Assembly: GCA_963682025.1 (NCBI GenBank)
Contig: OY821519.1
Coordinates: forward strand, 160,201,457 to 160,265,456
DNA: 64,000 bases
Origin: Cordilura impudica
Lineage: Eukaryota > Arthropoda > Insecta > Diptera > Scathophagidae
Reading direction: 5' to 3'
The translations under genes were made by a program, and so were the position numbers. Shown here one piece after another: positions 53,684 through 63,441 of the stretch. Within the stretch, counting starts at the first letter, position 1; the number at the start of each line of letters is the position of its first letter. The notes under the pieces were generated by a model that was given only the letters and a program-made list of their open reading frames with translations, ran no database searches and was not told where the DNA came from.

Positions 53684-53969
53684 GCTGGACACCGAAATTT
53701 TGAAATCATTGTGGCTTCGCCAACTACTAACACAAGTACAACATATTTTGGCGATAGTTGAAATGAATTGACAGGAAAAGCAGACTGTGTAACGAAATAC
53801 AAAACCAACCGAAAGTAAACTTTGTGGCCAACGAAAATGGAAACACCGGCAGCACCGTCAATGAATTAACCAAGAGGATTGACTGATTAGAGTGGGACCA
53901 TCGGATTCAACGGAGGGGGCGTGATTTTCAGCACGAACAACGACGATCGCTCCAACGTAGAAACTCGCC

Positions 53970-54400
53970 ATGCCCAAACACATCACGATCACCGTCAATA
54001 AAAATTTGTTGGTATCATCGCACATTCAAAGAAAAGGCCAGCAAGTGCCGAGCTCCCTGCAATTACCGTCCACATCTGTCAGAAAACTTGAAAGAACCCC
54101 GTTTTCGGCGACAACCGAGGGGCGGTATACATTTAATACTCGTCGCCTTTACATTAAAGATAAAAATTCGAATATGCAGTTCCTAATGATACGGGTGCAG
54201 AAGTATCTGTAATCGCAACACAGGCAAGTACATACATATATGCGACCATCCTTAATAAAATTACTTGCAGAAAACAACACCGATATGAACATATACGGGA
54301 AGAAGCGAATTTCGATGAACATTGGCTTGGCCAGGCAATTAACATGGCTTTTACCGGTCCGCTGATGTTACGCATGCAATAGTCGGGGCAGAATTTTTGC
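53970..54400 (+). pseudogene. Protease remnant of the second CsRn1/Kabuki-like element
   Basis: TFNTRRLYIKDKNSNMQFL, then in the next frame NDTGAEVSVIAT (active site DTGAE) at about 54186-54220, and later GAEFLQNFNILVDK across 54390-54425. A frameshift lies inside the active-site phrase. Confidence 0.7.
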
Positions 54401-54430
54401 AGAATTTCAACATTCTGGTCGACAAGACCA

Positions 54431-55183
54431 TTGCCTTATCCAGACAAATTGGAAATTCACCAGAGAAATTGGAAATTGCAAAAAAAAAAGAAGGTCGACT
54501 ATCCGCTATACAGAGATATTTGTGTTCGCTCGAAGAGTCATTGGTCTAGCCCGTTGCATTTAGCCAAAAAAATAAAATGGGTCGTGGCGCCCATGTGTGA
54601 TTTTAGGCACCTCAATGCAAAGACGATACATGATAGCTATCCAGTTCTATAGTCGATTGCAAGATGACATATCACCAAATCGCGGTATATACAGAAGATG
54701 TCGAAAAAACAGTTGTAGTAACGCCATTTTCGATTTTGTTTTTCCATATTTGGACGATGTATTCGTAGCGTCAACATCAACAGAAGAACACATACATCAC
54801 TTACGACAAATATTCGAGCATTGCAGAGAAAAAGGCCTAGTCATCAACACCGAAAAGCGTCGGAAGTCGAATTGTTGGGACATGTTGGACAAATAATCAT
54901 CAAGTGTAAGAAAACAGTTGAGATACAAGAATTGCGAAGTTTTTTAGGAGCCGTAAATTTTTACCGGAAATTTCTGCCGCATGCCGCCGAAGTTGAATTA
55001 CCATTGAAAAAACTGATGGGCCCATGCAAAAAACGTGACCGGACCAAATTAAAATGGACCCCTGAAACAGACTGGTAAATGCAGAGTTAATGGCATTCCC
55101 TCGAAAAGGTGCTACAATGGCACCTATGACAGATACATCCAATAAGGCAGTGGGAGCAGCACTACAGCAACGAGTTGACGGTA
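54431..55183 (+). pseudogene. pol: RT and start of RNase H, second CsRn1/Kabuki-like element
   Basis: SHWSSPLHLAKKIKWVVAPMCDFRHLN (54535-54615), then HDSYPVL; a deletion removes part of the palm. DFVFPYLDDVFVASTSTEEHIHHLRQ (54733-54810) keeps YLDD. Thumb: ELRSFLGAVNFYRKFLPHAAEVE (54930-55000). RNase H start: MTDTSNKAVGAALQQRVDG, cut at 55183 by the LTR of element D. Confidence 0.82.
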
Positions 55184-55643
55184 TGGTGGTGGTATGCAAA
55201 CTAATTAAAAATCTTAGTTTTAAGTTTCAAGTTTAAAATAAGATTGCTTTATTTTACAATTTGGCCTGCTTATAAATAGTTTATGAGAAGAATTATATTA
55301 GTCTAGAACTAAAGAGAATTTACTACAATTCTCTTAATAATATACTATATATAATTAAAAGAGTTGTCTTAAAATTAATACAATTATTCATATTTTGTTC
55401 ATTAGGGTGTGGCTACACTCATCGTACGTTCGTCATTACTAGTGGTCTTAAACTTCACTCTCATTTCAGTTGTTGTCAACAAAAAACGCAAGCGCCGTTG
55501 AATTCTAAAGTACATTGACTAACCTAGTTAGTACGTATGGCTCGTGCTGTTGAATTGAGTAATACCCAGAAATAAAACATAGTATGTATGCATGCTGCTT
55601 ACATTTGTTATTCGCTTGTACCCTACGTCATGCATACATTACA
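55184..55643 (-). repeat. 3' LTR of element D
   Basis: On the minus strand it starts TGTAATGTATGCATGACG after a purine-rich stretch (GGAATTGGGG) and ends ...CATACCACCACCA. The first 200 plus-strand bases match 60914-61122. Confidence 0.8.
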
Positions 55644-56283
55644 CCCCAATTCCAAAAAAATTCGTACCTCTGTATATAATACGAGTGTATGATTTTTAAA
55701 GTATTGTGCGGTGTTTTTGAGTTGAATTGTTTTTCTTTTTTTTTTTTTTAGGTACAATATGATTCATTTTTGTTTGTGTTATATGGTTAATTGGTTATTA
55801 TAAAATTTTGTTTAATTGCTTTTGGTGTGTGAGTTTTTGGCAAAAAAAAATTTTGTTATTTGATCTGGTACTTTTTTTTTATTCTTGTTCATTTTTGTGC
55901 TATGAAATTTTGTTTAATTGCTTTTTGAAAATAAAAAAATGTCCAATTTGATTTAGTATAAGTGTGTCTCATAAAATTTTGTTTAATTGTTATTAAAAAA
56001 AATGTTTACATTTTGTTAAAAAAATTATTTTGTAATATGATTCTATACAATAAAAAAATTTAGAAACGTTTAATTTTGTTGGAATATAATTTAGTTCACA
56101 TCGTATAATTTTACATTTTTGTTTCTAATTATCTTTACGATATCATATAGTTACATTTGATGTATTTTTGTTTATTATTGCATACATTTATTTTTGTTTA
56201 AGTTAAAATTCTTTATTATATTATTATTTTCAATGAATTGTTATGCATATTTTTTTCTTTATCTCTAATTCTTATAGTTTACA
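55644..56283 (-). other. Element D 3' untranslated region
   Basis: T-rich on the plus strand, with repeated TTTTGTTTAATTGCTTTT phrases (about 55807, 55908, 55978). No ORF. Confidence 0.6.
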
Positions 56284-57560
56284 TTATCTATATAAGTAAT
56301 TTTGTATGGACCTGTGTAAGGGTGGTTCATATTTTTTTCTATTTGCCACTTTTCCTAATACAAGGTCTCCTATTTTAAATTTTATACTATTTTTCTTACT
56401 GCGTTTATTCTTAACTCCTATTATTATTTCTCTAGCGTATTCTAATAATTTTCCTAATCTTAATTTCAATTCTTTAGCATAGCTATCTATATTGTATATT
56501 CTATCATTCGTACAAAATCTTCACCTGGTAAATTTGGTAGTTTTCCAAAAATTAATTCGAAGGGAGAATACTCCGTATCAACTATGTGCTATGTTATATG
56601 CAAATGCGTAGTATGAAATCCATTCGTGCCAATTGTCTTCATCAACGAAAGACAAAAAGTATTCATTCGAAACTCTATGGTTCCGTTCGACTGTACCTAA
56701 GGTCTCGTGATGGTAGAGTGTTGAGAATTTCTGTGCTATCTTCAATATATTGCATACTTCCCTTAGTAGTTCGTTTGTGAATTCTGTACCTCTGTCAGAT
56801 TTTAAAGTCTTAAAAGTTCCGTATTTCAATATCAAACCTTCAATCAAAGCCTTTGCCACCGATTTGGCTTCCTTCGTCTCCATAGGAATTGCTATCACAT
56901 ATTTCGTCAATTCACACTGCATTGTCAGTATGAATCTGCAAAAACCCGATGGACGTAGTGGGCCAACTGTGTCAATGACGATAGTTTCAAAACTATTCCT
57001 AGGTCTGTCTGTTACATTGAAAGATTCTTTTGTGTGCCTTATCTGTTTGTTCCTCTGACAAAGATCACAATTTGAAGCATACTTTCTTACCATTTTGTAC
57101 ATATTTTTCAATATATATTTCCGTTTAAGTTTCAATATGGTCTTTCTTATTCCGAAATGACCTCCGCATGGTGTGTTATGATATAATTTTATTAATTTCA
57201 TTCTCTCTTCGTTATTTGTGATATTCTGAAGATTGGTATATAAAATAATTTTTACGTCATTATTATATTTAATCCTGTTAAATTTTTCTTTTAATTTCCC
57301 GTGGGTTATAATATTAAATATTTCGTCACCTTTTTCAAGTGCGAATATACTATAATTCAATCTGCTTAACTCAAATGATAGTTTCTCCAACATATTATCT
57401 AGATAAATGGGATTATCACTACATTTAACGGACGTTTCGTTCACAGAATGACTATCTTCAATTTTCAATTTCTTTGTCGACTTCATCAATATAAATTTTA
57501 ATTTTCCCGCGCGCTTTATATCTTTAATGGATGTACATTCCCACATCTTGAGTTCATGAC
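56284..57560 (-). pseudogene. pol: Element D integrase
   Basis: The frame 57546-56578 has HNTPCGGHFGIRKT and CDLCQRN (HHCC), VIDTVGPL, KSDRGTEF and HHETLGTVERNHR: the core triad is complete. One base is missing near 56580 (after FAYNIAH), so the C-terminal part (SPFELIFGKLPNLPG, then 56469-56284 with FKIGDLVLGKV) is in other frames. About 70 percent identical to element B by eye. Confidence 0.88.
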
Positions 57561-57697
57561 GCTCAATAGGAGATGATTCATCCTCTTCCTCATTTATATA
57601 TTAATTTTCATTACCAATTTTATTTTCAGTTATTTCCTTTTGTATCATGTTTTTCCTCATAGTTCTTGTAATCACCAGCGTTTTTTTACTTAATTCA

Positions 57698-58060
57698 TCA
57701 TTTTTTTTTAGGTATCATTGTCCTTAGTATATCAGAATTTAATTCTATTCTTGACAATGCGTCTGCATTCGTGTTGCTTATCCTTTTTTTAAATACTATC
57801 TCGAAATCATAATCCGATAATTCTAGTCTAATTCTTGTCAACTTGGAGTTCGGGTTTTTGTGAGAAAATAATGCGACTAATGGGCGATGGTCAGTTACAA
57901 CAGTAAATTTTCTGCCATATAGGTATGGACGGAAGAATTGTGTTCCACAGTATATGCCTAACAATTCTTATTCCATAACGGGTTTGTTTCTTTCATGTTT
58001 ATTCAATGAGCTGCTTGCGAATGATATTGGTCTGTCATTTCCAATTTCTGTCTGTTATTA
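57698..58060 (-). pseudogene. pol: Element D RNase H C-terminal part
   Basis: RPISFASSSLNKHERNKPVM, a TAA stop, then ELLGIYCGTQFF, VVTDHRPLVALF and NTNADALSRIEL. Upstream RNase H and RT are deleted beyond about 58060. Confidence 0.85.
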
Positions 58061-58499
58061 TTGTGTATCCTTTTCTTTTATTACTCAAGTTAATTGTCTT
58101 CATTATTTTGTAACTAATTTCGTAAAATTTCCTCACATAAAATGTTGCAAATCTTCATATCCGTTGTACATTCGCTCTATTATCCTATGTTCTTCCATAC
58201 AATTTCTTGGCTATTATGCATTGACTTTATTTTAAATTCTCTTCAATAAATTTGTATAATTGATATAGTTCTTAAAAAAATGTTGCCTTTTTTTATATGT
58301 ATTATTGTGTGTTTATAAATTTTAATTTTTTTTATTCTAATTGAATATACTTATAATATAGATATATATATATTTTTTTATATATATAGTAGATTATAAT
58401 ATAGTATGATATTGCGATATTCTTAAAAAGTTACATTTTTCCTCATTTTTATGTTATATTTTCTTTTTGTTTATATCAATTTCAAAAATACATTGTTAA
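58061..58499. other. Element D deleted zone, AT-rich
   Basis: No RT, protease or Gag core motif in any frame. TATATATA runs near 58360-58390. This is the scar of the internal loss. Confidence 0.5.
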
Positions 58500-58830
58500 T
58501 TTGCATATTTTCTGATCATTAAAATAGTCTCCAATTCTGTAGTCGAAAGTTTCAATATATCTTTTGCTGTCGGTCTTCCTTTCATACCTATATCTTTCCA
58601 CAGTTTGGCTAACCATTCTATTGTTCTTTCTAGTTCTGCTTTATCTATCGATTTTTTCTTTTTCCTTCCTATTCATTCGTTGGTCGAAGTTACCAAAGTA
58701 ATCTTCATAGTTTAAATTAAGTAGTTCCTTGTCTAATCTGTCTAGCATGTCCTCTTCTTCTCGAACGTCATCTGAATTTTCCATATTTTCCAAAATTTTT
58801 GTTCTATTTTTTTTTTTTAACACTATTTTT
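58500..58830 (-). pseudogene. Element D gag-leader remnant
   Basis: The frame 58823-58641 is very acidic then basic (NSDDVREEEDMLDRLDKEL ... RKEKEKIDR). The next frame reads KAELERTIEWLAKLW and GRPTAKDILKLSTTELETIL, which aligns in position with GRPYSLETVKSKREEISKL at the N-terminus of element B Gag. It ends at a stop near 58503. Confidence 0.45.
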
Positions 58831-58975
58831 ATAAAATTATATTATTTATCTTTATGAAATTTTTCTTTTGTGACCATTAAATGTAGAATTATTGTTGTAA
58901 AAAGGAGTTTCCTTACGGGCTAATGATGGTCAAATTTGGTGTAAATAAAAAGATCAATTTATTTTCATTTTTCAC

Positions 58976-59016
58976 CCAACGTTTCGTCTGCTTTTTTCAG
59001 ACTTCTTCAGGAGTGT
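58976..59016 (-). ncRNA. Decayed minimal hammerhead ribozyme of the Penelope-like element
   Basis: Minus strand: CTGAAGA (usual CTGATGA), stem GTCTG, loop AAAAAAG, stem CAGAC, then GAAACG. This is the order core 1, stem II, core 2 of the small hammerheads found in Penelope-like elements. One core base is changed (T to A), so cleavage is probably lost. Confidence 0.6.
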
Positions 59017-59288
59017 ATAATTTTATTTAAATTCTGGCGACAAAATAAAATAGATATAAAACAAATTTTTAAATTATTTTTAGAAAAATATTTTTAGAAA
59101 AAGAAAATTAATGTTTGTATCCCTGATCAACTTACGATTCTATATTACATCCTACTAATTGTAGTCACTTATTTATCTAAAAAAAACTGGACTTCACGAC
59201 ACAGAAATTGTAAATAAATAAATAAATAAAATAAATAAATGATGACAACACAGTACACAGATATCACAAATTGATCTTAACACTAGTA

Positions 59289-59725
59289 TCACAGAACTTT
59301 AACTATTATACTAAGTAATTGCAACCGAATATTGTAGCTTTGTGTTGTCTTTATCCTCTCTTGTGTCATGGCATATTCTAATCGCTGTTGTATGCGTAAA
59401 CTTTCTAATGTATATCGTTTATTTATTCTCCTCTCCTTATCCAGTATTTTTACTTCGTCAAAATTAGCCATATGATTATTTTCTTTCACATGCTGAGCGA
59501 GTGCTGTGGTTTCTCTCTGTTTGTTTATGTCCGCCTTATGTTCAGCAATTCGTGTACCTAACATTCTTTTTGTTGTTCCAACATAAACTTTGTTGCACTT
59601 CTCCCTCTCATTTCCATGGCATGCAATTTCATATTTATTATTTATCCTTCTTCCTATTTTCAGGTGTTTTTCTTTTGTTAATTCTGTTATCATCATTTAC
59701 AAGTGGATTATCCTCATTTATTCAA
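59289..59725 (-). pseudogene. GIY-YIG endonuclease domain of Penelope-like element
   Basis: The frame reads NKYEIACHG, CNKVYVGTTKRMLGTRIAEHK, TALAQHVKENNHMANFDEVKILD and KRYTLESLRIQQR. This is the Penelope GIY-YIG module: the second Tyr in VYVGTT, the Arg in TRIAEHK and the catalytic Glu region are present. The first 'GIY' part is degenerate. The domain nicks DNA for target-primed insertion. The 5' part of the gene (reverse transcriptase) is not in the window. Confidence 0.8.
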
Positions 59726-60037
59726 AAAAAAAAAAAATATAATTTTTTTTAGTTTAATTCACATTGGTATACACATATTTAATTTTCTTACAATCTATAT
59801 AAAAATTTTAGTTTTAAATTTTTTTTTTATATATTTATTCTCTTCTATAACTTAAATTTACATTTGCATTTTTAAAAGAAAATTGTTAATCTTTCATTTC
59901 AATATACATATATAAAATATTCTCTTCTCTAAAATTACATTTAGTTTCATATATTTTTGTGCTTTTCTGTTGATTTTAAAATTTAAAATTTTACAAAAAA
60001 AATTTTTTTTTAATAAATTTAGAGAAAAAAAATAGTT

Positions 60038-60241
60038 TTACAATTTTACGTGTACTGATTGTGTGCACATTTGTTTTTTTACATATCTTTTAAGGTATCC
60101 TACAATAATTATTATTGTTGCAACAGTACAAAGTAAAATTACGACCTCTATACTAATGCTTACAGCCGTTGGAGAATTATCGGTTGGGGCTTCTACTTTT
60201 GAAACTATTTTTTTTTTATTTACATATAATTTTATGTACAA
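60038..60241 (-). CDS. Element D small one-pass membrane protein ORF
   Basis: 67 aa with SKVEAPTDNSPTAV, then a hydrophobic segment IEVVILLCTVATIIIIVGYL (about residues 32-51), then KRYVKKQ. The plan (SKxExP, hydrophobic segment, KR-x2-KK) equals that of the element A ORF at 16217. The Met shown is the first in frame; a Gly-2 start is not present here. It lies between the upstream coiled-coil ORF and gag. Confidence 0.5.
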   Translation of the reverse strand: MYIKLYVNKKKIVSKVEAPTDNSPTAVSISIEVVILLCTVATIIIIVGYLKRYVKKQMCTQSVHVKL

Positions 60242-60359
60242 ATCTTGTTTTCTTTAATATTCTATGTTATACAATTTTGAATTATATATATAAGTATATA
60301 TTTTTTATTTTTTTTTATTTACATTGTAAAGATTTTCCTTGTTTTTTTTTTTTTGTTTT

Positions 60360-60690
60360 CTTTATTATTTTTATTTCATGTTTTAAAATAACTATTTCTG
60401 CTTCCACTTGTAATCTTATTTCTTGTCCTTCTTCGTATGTGAGCTGGTGTTCTTTTACTGCTAGCTGTTTTTCTTTCTGGCTAATGCACCTCCTCTTGAT
60501 TTATTGACGTTTGGTAGTGGAAAAATTTCTAGAGCTGATTTCGCTTCTTTAGCGTTCTTGATGTATCTGGGCTTTGGTCCAAGGTTTAAAATTTCTGGTT
60601 TGCTGACGTTATCGATGTTACTTTCAGCTACAAGTTTTGCCCATCTTATTTCGGCTTGCTGTATATCAATTACTAGCTCCTCTAATGGTT
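60360..60690 (-). pseudogene. Element D upstream ORF with KPEI-LGPKP motif, frameshifted
   Basis: The frame reads LEELVIDIQQAEIRWAKL, KPEILNLGPKPRYIKNAKEA and stops near 60486. One base off, it continues QKEKQLAVKEHQLTYEE and a coiled-coil tail. It aligns with element B 8769-9161. A TAA sits just before PLEEL, so the start is also lost. Confidence 0.65.
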
Positions 60691-60898
60691 ATTGTTCCAT
60701 TTAGTCTCCAAAAAAAGGATAATCTGATTCTATACTTTTTCTTTTTGTTCTTCAGCCAACAAAAAAGGATAAGACTAAGCTTAAGCTATGTGTGTCTTTT
60801 CTTTTTCTTTCCTTGCTATAGATTAAGCAGAAATTGAATTAGCAAAATAATTATTATTTTGCTTTGCTTATTGCTTTGTATCTTAAGTCAGGATGTTG

Positions 60899-60911
60899 GG
60901 CAGGATCGCCA
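60899..60911 (-). promoter_or_regulatory. Primer-binding site, tRNA-Arg type, of element D
   Basis: TGGCGATCCTGCC on the minus strand, two bases from the LTR end. One base longer match to fly tRNA-Arg than element B. Confidence 0.75.
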
Positions 60912-60913
60912 CA

Positions 60914-61122
60914 TGGTGGTGGTATGCAAACTAATTAAAAATCGTGGTTTTAAGTTTTATATTTAAAATAAGATTGCTTTATTTTACAATTTGGCCCTGC
61001 TTATAAATAGTTTATGAGAAGAATTATATTAGTCTAGAACTAAAGAGAATTTACTACAATTCTCTTAATAATATAAATAACTAAAAGAGTTGTCTTAAAA
61101 TTAATACAATTATTCATATTTT
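60914..61122 (-). repeat. 5' LTR of element D, truncated
   Basis: It matches the left part of 55184-55643 up to CAATTATTCATATTTT, then changes to unrelated AT-rich sequence. The promoter half is missing. Confidence 0.75.
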
Positions 61123-62059
61123 TATAATATATTTAATGTATTTTTGAGTCGTGATCGCCATATAATATATTTATGTAGTTATAGTCAAGTTTTCATCTAA
61201 TTCTGGGGCAAACCTGCCGACCAAGTTTAGAGTTTAATCCTTTTAAAAATTAAACAAGTTTTTTAAAGTTTGAGCACCAATTCTTTTGTTCTCCAACAGT
61301 GGTCTTTATTTTATACTATTTTTGTGCTAATTCAGCACTTAATGTTTTTGGTTTTTATTATTTACAATTTTAAATACTTTCTTATACATACATAAAAGTA
61401 AAAATCAAATTCAAATAAAATCAAAAATCAATAAAAGTAAAACAAAATAATAAAGATTGTGTAAACAATATTTGTATATGAAACCATGAGTGGCCTTCAT
61501 GAAAAGTGTCATTTTTCACTTTCGGTAATTAAAGGCTAAACATTGTATTTGAGCTAAACATTGTATTCGAGTAGCAACAAAGTGTGCCATCAATTTTTTT
61601 TTGTGGATTTATATACATATCATACATGTTATTTTGAATTTAAGTTTTTTTTTTGTTAGCAACAGAAATTGTCTAAACGGAGATTGCATTAAAAAGTTTG
61701 ATTAACTTTTTATTATGTGAATTATTTGAAATTGTAAAAAAAGTTGATGTACTTTTTATTAAATGATAATTATCGTCCTCAAGATTGAAAATTATGGGGC
61801 TAGAAAAATTTATATGAATTTTGAGAGTTCTGTGATTTTCAAAAGGAAAGTGTGTTTCCAAAAAATTGTTTTTGTTCAAGTCCAAGTTAATATAATTTTA
61901 AGTTAAAGAAATTACTATCGATAATTAGTTTTTGTGATTGTATGAATATTTCTTAAATTAAATTCTTAGCATTAGAGTTTTTTAATTAGGATTGTATTTT
62001 TTAAATATATTGTTATGATATTCCTTAAATTTATTATTAATCTTAATTACAGAATTGAC
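61123..62059. other. AT-rich segment between elements D and E; possible LTR of E
   Basis: No gene. Minus strand at about 61330-61150 has an AATAAAGACC signal, then ...ATATTATA and TGGCGATCACGACTC, which resembles an LTR end followed by a tRNA-Arg-like primer site. There is no second copy for proof. TAAACATTGTATTxGAG is directly repeated at 61535-61572. Confidence 0.35.
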
Positions 62060-63057
62060 TCGTTTACGTTCAATTATAGGGTAAGGGCCATGATATGGAC
62101 TCTGTTGTTTTCTCCTACTTCTAGGTCAGATTCCTTACTATTCTTGTCATAATCTAGTTTTCTTTTTAGTTTTGTCATATGTATTAGTTCTCGTGCTTTA
62201 AGTAGTGATTCCCGTAGTCTTATTTTCATTTCGTTTGCATAGTTGTCTAAATTGTAAATTGGCCTATTATCCTCAACTATGTCATTTGGCAAACGTGGAA
62301 TTTTTCCTTATACTAGTTCATAAGGGCTGTATTTAGTATCCACATTTGGTGTGCTATTATATGCAAATGCATGGTACAAAATATGTTTGTCCCATTTATT
62401 ATTTTCAACGAAATTTAACAAAAACTCATTCAAAACTCTATGATTTCGTTCGAGTGCTCCTATTGTCTGATGGTGGTAGGGTGTTGAGAAAATCTGTTCT
62501 ACTTTCAACATTTGGCAAATATTTTCAAGCAGTTCATTTTTAAATTCAGTTCCTCTGTCCGATTTTAGTGTCTTAAAAAGTCCGTATTTAAGTATTACTT
62601 GGTCTACTAATGCTTTTGCGATTGATACCGCCTCTTTTGTTTCCATTGAATGTAGTATTTTGGTAATTCGCACTGTACTGTCAAAATATATCTATAGCCG
62701 TTAAATATTCGTAAGGGTCCTACCGTATCTATACTTAATGTTTCAAAACTTGTACCAGGTGTGTCAGTTATCGTCATTTTTTCTTTGGTGTATTTTGTTT
62801 GCTTATTCTTTGTGCACTCACAACAATTTATTATATATTTTTTTAACCATTTTACTCATGTTTTTCCAAACGAATCTTTGTTTTAGTTTCAATAAAGTTT
62901 TTCTGATGCCTAAATGTCCTCCTATTGGTGTATTGTGATACTCTTCAATTAAATTTTTCATAATTGACTCTTCTTTAATTTTTGTTGGGGCTTTGTATAT
63001 TATTATCCTTAAAGGTTCTAAATTCCTGTTGAAGGCAAAGCTTTTTTTGCCTTTGGG
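62060..63057 (-). pseudogene. pol: Element E: mdg1/412-like integrase fragment
   Basis: Minus strand, in order: YHNTPIGGHLGIRKTLLKLKQ and CCECTKNK (zinc domain, 62945-62800), ETLSIDTVGPLRIF (first Asp), 62673-62308 with KSDRGTEFKNELL, HHQTIGALERNHRVLNEF (Glu) and YSPYELV, then 62292-62074 (ENYANEM-like NYANEMKIRLRESL). Frameshifts at about 62680, 62830 and 62300. It is cut on its upstream side by the BEL/Pao LTR at 63058. More diverged from elements B and D than they are from each other. Confidence 0.82.
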
Positions 63058-63441
63058 TGTAATTTAAAAAATCAAATGAATTTAAATTAATTTAAATGAA
63101 AATTAAAACAAGTTTTTAATTCTTTAAGTACAAATTCAATTTTATTTTTACAATGTTCAACCTTATTCGTTGACACAAAAAAGAAGAATGATTTTGATTT
63201 TACTTACTAAAAGGATCATTGCATTTGCTTATACACATTGTATTTTTCAAAAGAATTCGGTTCACAAAAATACATTTTTTTTACATAATGTTTAAATGAC
63301 TGTCGCGATGAACGGTAAGTTACATGTTTTTTTTGTTGAAACATACAAGTTATGATACAATAGTACAATAAAAACAACGAATGTTAAGCAAATAAGAATA
63401 CAAGCCCCAGTAGGAAATTTATTAAACTCTATAATCTAACA
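63058..63441 (-). repeat. 3' LTR of a BEL/Pao element
   Basis: On the minus strand it starts TGTTAGATTATAG right after GGCGGAGAA (purine tract) and ends ...TTTAAATTACA, 384 bp. The start overlaps the last codons of the integrase. The other LTR is outside the window. Confidence 0.7.

Larger units (their letters stand above)
47092..53742 (+). repeat. Tandem segmental duplication, copy 2 (6651 bp)
   Basis: Copy 2 differs from copy 1 by scattered substitutions (for example GGAAGATTTC versus GGAAGCTTTC; ATGCAGAAAG versus ATGAAGAAAG), one extra GTA in a microsatellite and a roughly 9-bp loss in the TTTTTCATT tract. Each feature of copy 1 is present here about 6651 to 6659 bp to the right. Confidence 0.95.
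53283..55183 (+). mobile_element. CsRn1/Kabuki-like element fragment after copy 2
   Basis: Gag (53309-53683, same as 46658-47032), a stretch with protease, RT and the start of RNase H in order, then cut by element D at 55184. All parts are frameshifted. It is the parent of the truncated gag in copy 1. Confidence 0.8.
58915..59730 (-). mobile_element. Penelope-like element, 5'-truncated
   Basis: It encodes the C-terminal GIY-YIG endonuclease region (59696-59289) and ends in a region with the ACGTTTCG/CTTCAGGAG block typical of Penelope long repeats. The RT part is absent. An A-run at 59726-59742 may mark the upstream edge. (TAAA)n-like repeats occur at 59213-59240. Confidence 0.75.
55184..61122 (-). 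mobile_element. Element D: mdg1/412-like, internally deleted
   Basis: Minus strand. The 3' LTR is 55184-55643 and the truncated 5' LTR is 60914-61122; they match over about 200 bp. A tRNA-Arg primer site lies next to the 5' LTR. Kept parts are the upstream ORFs (60690-60038), a gag-leader piece (58823-58500), RNase H end and integrase. Protease, most of gag and RT are gone. A Penelope-like fragment is inserted at about 58915-59730. Confidence 0.85.
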
